10,629 bases of DNA from CAZDYI01 sp964509765 (GTDB lineage: Bacteria > Pseudomonadota > Gammaproteobacteria > Tethybacterales > Tethybacteraceae), in the NCBI GenBank assembly GCA_964509765.1, contig CAZDYI010000026.1, forward strand, positions 1 through 10,629, in the 5' to 3' direction. The position numbers and the translations under genes are program-made. Within the stretch, counting starts at the first letter, position 1, and each line of letters opens with the position of its first letter. Shown piece after piece: positions 6,455 through 10,629 of this stretch. The notes beneath the pieces are model-generated. The model was not told where the DNA came from, searched no databases, and saw only the letters and a list, made by a program, of their open reading frames with translations.

Positions 6455-6508
6455 AAAGTATAAGGCTGATGCTCGGCTTGACTTCAGTTCAGCGCTCGCG
6501 GCGTGCGC

Positions 6509-6886
6509 CTACCGCGCGTTCCTTTCCCGCCTTTCGGCTACGAGCTTCAGGCATGCCTCGCAGACCGGCAGCCTGCCCTTCATCGGCTTGCCGAACATCT
6601 CGCACAGCTGCAGGTCCTGCGGCGGGCCCTTCCAGCGCAGGACGGCGAAGCAGACCACCGGCGTGAACGCGAGCGAGAGGAAGAGCCAGAGGATGTGGTC
6701 GCGGCCCTGCCACTTCGAGTACAGCGCGACCGCGACGGAGCCGAAGTACCAGACCACGGACACGATCCCCATGAAGCCGACGATCGCGACCTCGTCCTCG
6801 GTGAGGTCGCTGCTGTACGCCTGCCACAGGGAGTCGAGCATGTCCCCGAGGAACGGGGAGACCGTGAGCGCAACGAGCGCCGCCAT
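6509..6886 (-). CDS. Small two-TM membrane protein with degenerate zinc ribbon (first of tandem set)
   Basis: A 125-residue protein with helices at about 34-55 and 65-83 (LFLSLAFTPVVCFAVLRWKG). The ribbon is incomplete: LCEMFG holds only C94 where relatives have CxxCG, while the second knuckle CEAC (C109, C112) is intact. It therefore keeps three of the four zinc ligands, and metal binding may be lost or may use another residue. The first 30 residues are longer than in its relatives and contain a second Met at 16, so the start could be later. GGGAAAG about five to eight bases upstream supports the chosen ATG. It begins ten bases after the methyltransferase stop, so the two are very probably co-transcribed. 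Confidence 0.65.
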   Translation of the reverse strand: MAALVALTVSPFLGDMLDSLWQAYSSDLTEDEVAIVGFMGIVSVVWYFGSVAVALYSKWQGRDHILWLFLSLAFTPVVCFAVLRWKGPPQDLQLCEMFGKPMKGRLPVCEACLKLVAERRERNAR

Positions 6887-6896
6887 GCGGCTTTCC

Positions 6897-8021
6897 CTAG
6901 GAGAGCTTGCCCGCCGGCGCGTTCTGCAGGCTCCTCTGCGAGAACAGCAGCCTGCCGCCGCAGGCGAATCCGAGCGACTCCCAGTCCGTGGCGTTGAGCG
7001 CCTCGGCCGCCCGGGGAAGGTCGATGTCGGCCCTCGGGAACAGCGCGAGCACCGAGCCGTCGTACGCCTCGACTTCGCTTGCGAAGAACGGCCTGGGGTT
7101 GCGCGTCTTGGCGTTGACGTAGATCCTCCCGCCAGCGCGGCGGTGGTACCCGCGGCCCCACTGCCACCAGTTTGACTCGTCGAACCTGCGTATCCTGCGC
7201 GCGAGCAGCCTATCCTTGAACTGCTCGAGGTATCCGCAGCGCTTGTTGTAGACCATCCTCCGGGTCCCGCCGCCGGCGCGGGTAGTCGAGCAGACCATGT
7301 CGACGTTGCCGTGCCTTTCGTTCGCGAAGATCGAGTCGGCGCCGCTGACCGCGCCCACCCGTACGTCGAACAGGTCCGCCATCGTTCCGTTCCCGTTTCC
7401 CTCCTCCCTTGCGAACCAGATCTGCCCGTCGCGGAAGCAAAAGGTCTCGCCCGAGGACGTCCGCCGGTCCGTTCGCCCCTTCTCCCAGCGCCAGACCGCG
7501 CAGTTGGGAGTGTGGCCGCCGAACACCTTGCTGTCGCCGAGCTCGGTGAAGTCGGTGAACGAGCCCTGGCGGTAGAGCTCGGCGTTGAGCCGCGCCGCGC
7601 TCGTCTGCTTGAGGAAGTCGCGCGGCGTGATGAGGATCAGCTCGCCGCCTTCGTCCAGGTGGGCCATGCACTTGGCGATGAAGAACAGGCAGAGGTTGCT
7701 GCGGCGGTCGAACCATTCCGTCGGCAGCAGGCGCCTCGTGGACAGCGGGATGTCACGGAAGCGGACGTAGGGCGGGTTGCCGATGACCGTGTCGAACCTG
7801 TTGGCCTCGGGATAGGCGAAGAAGTCGCACTCCACGGTGCGGCCGTCGCGGATGACGGACGGGTCGACCTCGACGCCGACCGCGCCCTCGCCGAGCCTGG
7901 ACATGAAGGCCCCGCCGCCTGCGGACGGCTCGAGGACGCTGCCGAAGTTCCGGCGCAGTCCGAGCATGGCCGAGACCACCTCCGGCGGCGTGAACACCTG
8001 GCCGAGCTCGGCGACGTTCAC
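6897..8021 (-). CDS. N6-adenine DNA methyltransferase, Eco57I/TaqI-like class
   Basis: A 374-residue SAM-dependent DNA methyltransferase. It begins GQVFTPPEVV, the usual lead of this class. SAM motif I follows (VLEPSAGGGAF, residues 29-39), then an acidic motif II in VGVEVDP and the catalytic motif IV GNPPYVR (NPPY at 82-85). LILITPRDFL is probably motif VI. Order I then IV and NPPY indicate adenine-N6 methylation of the gamma type. The second half, about 200-374, should be the target recognition region; it has SGADSIFANERHG and ends RLLFSQRSLQNAP. The start is GTG at 8021, with GGGAAG seven bases upstream inside the end of the preceding oxidoreductase gene. The gene lies four bases after that stop, so translation is likely coupled. 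No restriction endonuclease is recognisable nearby. The recognition sequence cannot be predicted. Confidence 0.88.
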   Translation of the reverse strand: MNVAELGQVFTPPEVVSAMLGLRRNFGSVLEPSAGGGAFMSRLGEGAVGVEVDPSVIRDGRTVECDFFAYPEANRFDTVIGNPPYVRFRDIPLSTRRLLPTEWFDRRSNLCLFFIAKCMAHLDEGGELILITPRDFLKQTSAARLNAELYRQGSFTDFTELGDSKVFGGHTPNCAVWRWEKGRTDRRTSSGETFCFRDGQIWFAREEGNGNGTMADLFDVRVGAVSGADSIFANERHGNVDMVCSTTRAGGGTRRMVYNKRCGYLEQFKDRLLARRIRRFDESNWWQWGRGYHRRAGGRIYVNAKTRNPRPFFASEVEAYDGSVLALFPRADIDLPRAAEALNATDWESLGFACGGRLLFSQRSLQNAPAGKLS

Positions 8022-8025
8022 CGGT

Positions 8026-9024
8026 TCACTTCCCGCCGGCCGCGACCCGCAGGGTAACGTCGAGCGTCCTCGCCGCGTCGGCCACGCTCGACAGCGGCTC
8101 CGCCTTGCCGTCGATCACGTCGAGGAAGTGTTCGAGCTGGAGCTCCATCGCAGATCCCCCGCCGGCGGGGATCGTCTCGGAGACAAGCGGCTCGAGCCAG
8201 CTCGGCCGGCCCTCGTGGCGCCACAGCCTAAGCGAAGGCAGGCCCAGCCCGCCCTCTGTCCCGCAGACCATGTAGCAGTCCTGGCCAGCCTTGGTGTGCT
8301 CGTAGCTCGTCCTGTCGGGAAAGCTGAACTCCCAGCTCCACGGGCCGACCGCGGTGTCCGAACCCGTGATCGTCCCGAGCGCGTCGGATTCGAACCGCAT
8401 CATCACCGCGGCGCCGTCTTCGCCGTCGTGGCCGCGCCTCGACGGCGAGAGGATCGAGCGCACCTCGGCAACCTCGCCCATCAGGTGGCGCATGACGTCG
8501 ATGTCGTGGCTGAGGTTCGTGAGCACCGGCCCGCCGCCCGCGCCGCGGCGCCAGGGCGTGTCGTAGTACTCGGGCGGCTTGTGCAGGCACCACAGCGCCG
8601 CAATCGAGACGGGCTCGCCGAGCAGCCCTTCGTCGATTGCCTTCCTTGCCGCCCGGACGACGGGGCTGTGGCGCCGGACGTGGCCGACTAGCGCCGCGAC
8701 GCCGGAGCGCTCAACGGCCTCGGCGATCCGGCCAGCGGATTCCAGGTCCGCCGCGACCGGCTTCTCTATCAGGACCGGCAGGCCGCTCCCGATGCATGCG
8801 AGTGCGTGCTCCTCGTGCAGGTCCGTCGGCGTCGCGACGATGACGCCGTCGGGCGCAACCTTCCCTAGCATGTCGTCGAGGCTCGGATACACCTCCGCAG
8901 CCTGCTCGCCGTTGAGCTCGCGGGTCTCGACTATCGCTGCGAGCTCGCAGCGGGGACTCGCCCCAATGAGGCCGATGTGCCTCGTGCCGATTGTGCCGGC
9001 GCCCATGACTGCGATCCGCTTCAT
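8026..9024 (-). CDS. Gfo/Idh/MocA family oxidoreductase
   Basis: A 332-residue NAD(P)-dependent oxidoreductase of typical family length, acting on a sugar, inositol or related polyol in the cytosol. Residues 1-120 form the Rossmann domain with MGAGTIGTRH, VIVATPTDLH and the signature LIEKPV (EKP at 87-89), whose Lys is the usual catalytic or cofactor residue. GHVRRHSP follows at 114-121. The substrate domain carries GGGPVLTNLSHDID (163-176), holding the expected His and Asp. The ATG at 9024 has AAGG four bases upstream, while a stronger GAGGGG precedes an out-of-frame ATG at 9040. Its stop is four bases before the methyltransferase GTG. It may belong to the same carbohydrate metabolism as the isomerase and dehydrogenase at the left of the window, although it is on the other strand. 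Confidence 0.9.
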   Translation of the reverse strand: MKRIAVMGAGTIGTRHIGLIGASPRCELAAIVETRELNGEQAAEVYPSLDDMLGKVAPDGVIVATPTDLHEEHALACIGSGLPVLIEKPVAADLESAGRIAEAVERSGVAALVGHVRRHSPVVRAARKAIDEGLLGEPVSIAALWCLHKPPEYYDTPWRRGAGGGPVLTNLSHDIDVMRHLMGEVAEVRSILSPSRRGHDGEDGAAVMMRFESDALGTITGSDTAVGPWSWEFSFPDRTSYEHTKAGQDCYMVCGTEGGLGLPSLRLWRHEGRPSWLEPLVSETIPAGGGSAMELQLEHFLDVIDGKAEPLSSVADAARTLDVTLRVAAGGK

Positions 9025-9128
9025 GCGCCTTAATTTTCATCGCCCCTCGGAAAATTCGGCTCCGGTCGAGGCGGATTTCCTTGCTTCGAGGCAGTTGGCT
9101 CTGGCCGGGTTTCGGGGACGGCGCGCTT

Positions 9129-9140
9129 GCCCGGACGGGC
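9129..9140. other. Short perfect inverted repeat in the gap after the barrel gene
   Basis: GCCCG-GA-CGGGC lies in the 133-base gap 9025-9157, eighteen bases past the barrel-protein stop. It has no T tract and a two-base loop, so termination there is only possible. The rest of the gap holds a mildly AT-rich stretch (9030-9056) that might carry the Gfo/Idh promoter, but no clear -10/-35 pair was seen. Confidence 0.2.
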
Positions 9141-9157
9141 GAGGAGCGAGACGGCGG

Positions 9158-10629
9158 TCAGTAGCCTGCGATATACCTGATCAGGGCCTCGACGCCGCCG
9201 GAATCCCGCGCCACGGACATCCGCAGCCTGTCGGAGTCGAAGCCGAAGCCCGGCGTGAGGCGGCTGTCGCCCGAGTCGTACTCCAGCGACGGCCCGTAGG
9301 ACCCGCCGTTGCCGAACAGGCTCGCGCCCCAGCGGTAGCCTACGCTCGACTCGCCGGGCGAGACCGAGGACACCAGACCGCGCCCGTCGTGTCCGGCGTC
9401 GTAGCTCAGCCGCCCGGTTAGGCTGCGCTCGGCGTGCCCGCCTCCCGCGAGGTGGAGGCGGGCCTTGAGGTCCACCGAGTACGCGTCAGCGAGCGCGGCC
9501 CGGATCCCGCCTCCGAGCTCGAGCGCCTGCTCGTCACCGAGGTCGCCGCCGTCGTGGCGCGCGGCCAGGAGCAAGTATGGGTGGACGGTGTCGCCGCTTT
9601 CGAGCGTGAGCGGCCTGGTCGCCTCGATCTCGGCGCGCAGGCGCATCACGTCGGTCTCGACCGCGCTGCCGTCCTCCTCGACTATTCCGGCGCCGGTGAA
9701 CTCCCCGGAGTCGTCCAGGCTCACGCGCCCGGCGAGGCCCTCGAGCCTGGCGGCAAGCCCGGTCCCGCCTTCGGTCCGGCGGGCCTCGACGCCGACTCCG
9801 ATCACGGCCGCGTCCGAGTCGGTCCCGACCGTCGATCCGTCGTCGAGCGCGACCTCGACTTCGCCGAAGCCGAAGCTGCCGACCACCCAGGCGCGGCTGC
9901 CTGAGCCGAACTCGAAACCGAGGTACGGGTGCACGCCGAGGACCTGCTGGTCGACCGAATCCAGCCCGCTCTCGCCGTCGAGGTCGGTGGACGACGAGAC
10001 GTGCGAGAGCGCGACGCCGAGGTCGGGGCCGTCCCCGCGGCGCCAGGTGAAGCCGAACATCACGGCGAGCGCATCGCCGTCGTAGCCGGTCGCGTCGCCC
10101 TCGAACACCGACTCGCCGGAGACGTCGAAGTAGCCGGCCTGTCCCCACAGCGCCGTCGGGCTGCCGGCGCCCCCGGCGGCAAGCGGCATCCTGAAGCCGG
10201 CTCCGCCGCGCAGCAGCGCGCCGAAGTCCTCGCGCCAGCCGGACTCGGGATCGGCCCACGCGCCGTCCTCCGCGTCGGCAGGGGACAGGCGCGAGAGCTC
10301 GGCGCCCGGGCCTTCGCGCCCGTCGCCGCCCAGATGGTCGCCGACCATGTCGAGCGCGAACTGAGCGGAGCCGACCGCCGCGATGCCGACTGCGCGACCG
10401 ACGTGCCGCGCGGCCCCGGCGTTGAGCCTGCGCAGGACCCCTCGGAGAGTGATGTCGATTCCGTCGTAGACGGGGTCGGACGAAGAAGAGGAGACCTCCA
10501 GGGCGAACGGAACGTCCTCCTCGAGCTCGACCTCCTCGTCCGGGTTCTCGAGGCGGGCCCGGACCGTGAATCTCCTTTCGTCCGACCAGTTTCCGGTTCC
10601 GAACGACTCCGTGTGCGGGCTTGACGGGA
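9158..10629 (-). CDS. Surface protein with C-terminal outer-membrane beta-barrel, N-terminus outside the window
   Basis: The minus-strand frame is open to the window edge; 489 residues are visible and the true start lies beyond. The first visible 70 or so residues look like the end of an Ig-like or Calx-beta-like extracellular repeat region (VRARLENPDEEVELEEDVPF). A linker with RRLNAGAARHVGRAVGIAA and SAQFALDMVGDHLGG follows, a pattern common before autotransporter-type barrels. The last 320 residues are alternating polar and hydrophobic strands rich in Gly, Asp and aromatic residues (GQAGYFDVSG, YLGFEFGSGSRAWVVGSFGF, VGYRWGASLFG). The protein ends with RYIAGY, a terminal aromatic as expected for barrel assembly. 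An internal ATG at 10348 is not the start, since the linker continues upstream of it. It probably sits in the outer membrane and displays an adhesive or protective N-terminal region. A barrel-only porin is less likely given the linker. Confidence 0.8.
   Translation of the reverse strand, partial: PSSPHTESFGTGNWSDERRFTVRARLENPDEEVELEEDVPFALEVSSSSSDPVYDGIDITLRGVLRRLNAGAARHVGRAVGIAAVGSAQFALDMVGDHLGGDGREGPGAELSRLSPADAEDGAWADPESGWREDFGALLRGGAGFRMPLAAGGAGSPTALWGQAGYFDVSGESVFEGDATGYDGDALAVMFGFTWRRGDGPDLGVALSHVSSSTDLDGESGLDSVDQQVLGVHPYLGFEFGSGSRAWVVGSFGFGEVEVALDDGSTVGTDSDAAVIGVGVEARRTEGGTGLAARLEGLAGRVSLDDSGEFTGAGIVEEDGSAVETDVMRLRAEIEATRPLTLESGDTVHPYLLLAARHDGGDLGDEQALELGGGIRAALADAYSVDLKARLHLAGGGHAERSLTGRLSYDAGHDGRGLVSSVSPGESSVGYRWGASLFGNGGSYGPSLEYDSGDSRLTPGFGFDSDRLRMSVARDSGGVEALIRYIAGY

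Noticed and set aside
6897..8021. Complete restriction-modification or BREX system
   Set aside because: Only a methyltransferase is present. No endonuclease, PglZ-like, BrxC-like or specificity gene is recognisable nearby.
7311..8057. Plus-strand open frame opposite the methyltransferase
   Set aside because: No recognisable motifs; the minus strand has SAM motif I and NPPY.
9434..10624. Two plus-strand open frames opposite the barrel gene
   Set aside because: Low-complexity Arg/Ala/Val products; the minus strand shows a coherent linker and barrel continuing to the window edge.

Overview
This is a GC-rich bacterial window from a free-living, probably Gram-negative organism. The evidence is strongly biased GC third positions, long spurious open frames opposite real genes, and at the right edge the C-terminal part of a surface protein ending in a predicted outer-membrane beta-barrel. 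The phylum cannot be fixed from sequence alone. Barrel proteins of this layout are familiar in Proteobacteria and in some marine or symbiont lineages.

Left part (1-1782, plus strand): the 3' end of a TIM-barrel sugar phosphate isomerase/epimerase, then a 3-hydroxyisobutyrate-dehydrogenase-family NAD(P) oxidoreductase. They look like part of a carbohydrate or sugar-acid catabolic locus.

Middle part (1844-5478, minus strand): a compact three-gene operon transcribed right to left. Two paralogous proteins, each with a TIGR04255-like N-terminal domain fused to a C-terminal helix-turn-helix, flank an uncharacterised protein with an SQDCD motif. Intergenic gaps are 18 and 20 bases. Upstream lies an island of about 33% GC holding a TATAAT box eight bases before the ATG and several copies of a TTGTGAAT/ATTCACAA motif. 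This suggests an autoregulated, possibly leaderless operon. It is the best candidate here for an undescribed system, perhaps antitoxin-like or defence-related, but no function is proven.

Right-middle part (5589-8021, minus strand): three small, mutually related proteins with two membrane segments and a cytosolic zinc ribbon stand in tandem. Directly upstream of them is a gamma-type N6-adenine DNA methyltransferase with no visible partner nuclease. The methyltransferase starts four bases after a Gfo/Idh/MocA oxidoreductase (8026-9024), with its ribosome binding site inside the end of that gene.

Right edge (9158-10629, minus strand): the barrel protein, whose N-terminus lies outside the window. 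The overall picture is sugar-metabolism genes on either side of a block of accessory genes (TIGR04255/HTH operon, zinc-ribbon membrane proteins, solitary methyltransferase). No tRNA, rRNA, transposase, CRISPR array or clear phage gene was seen.
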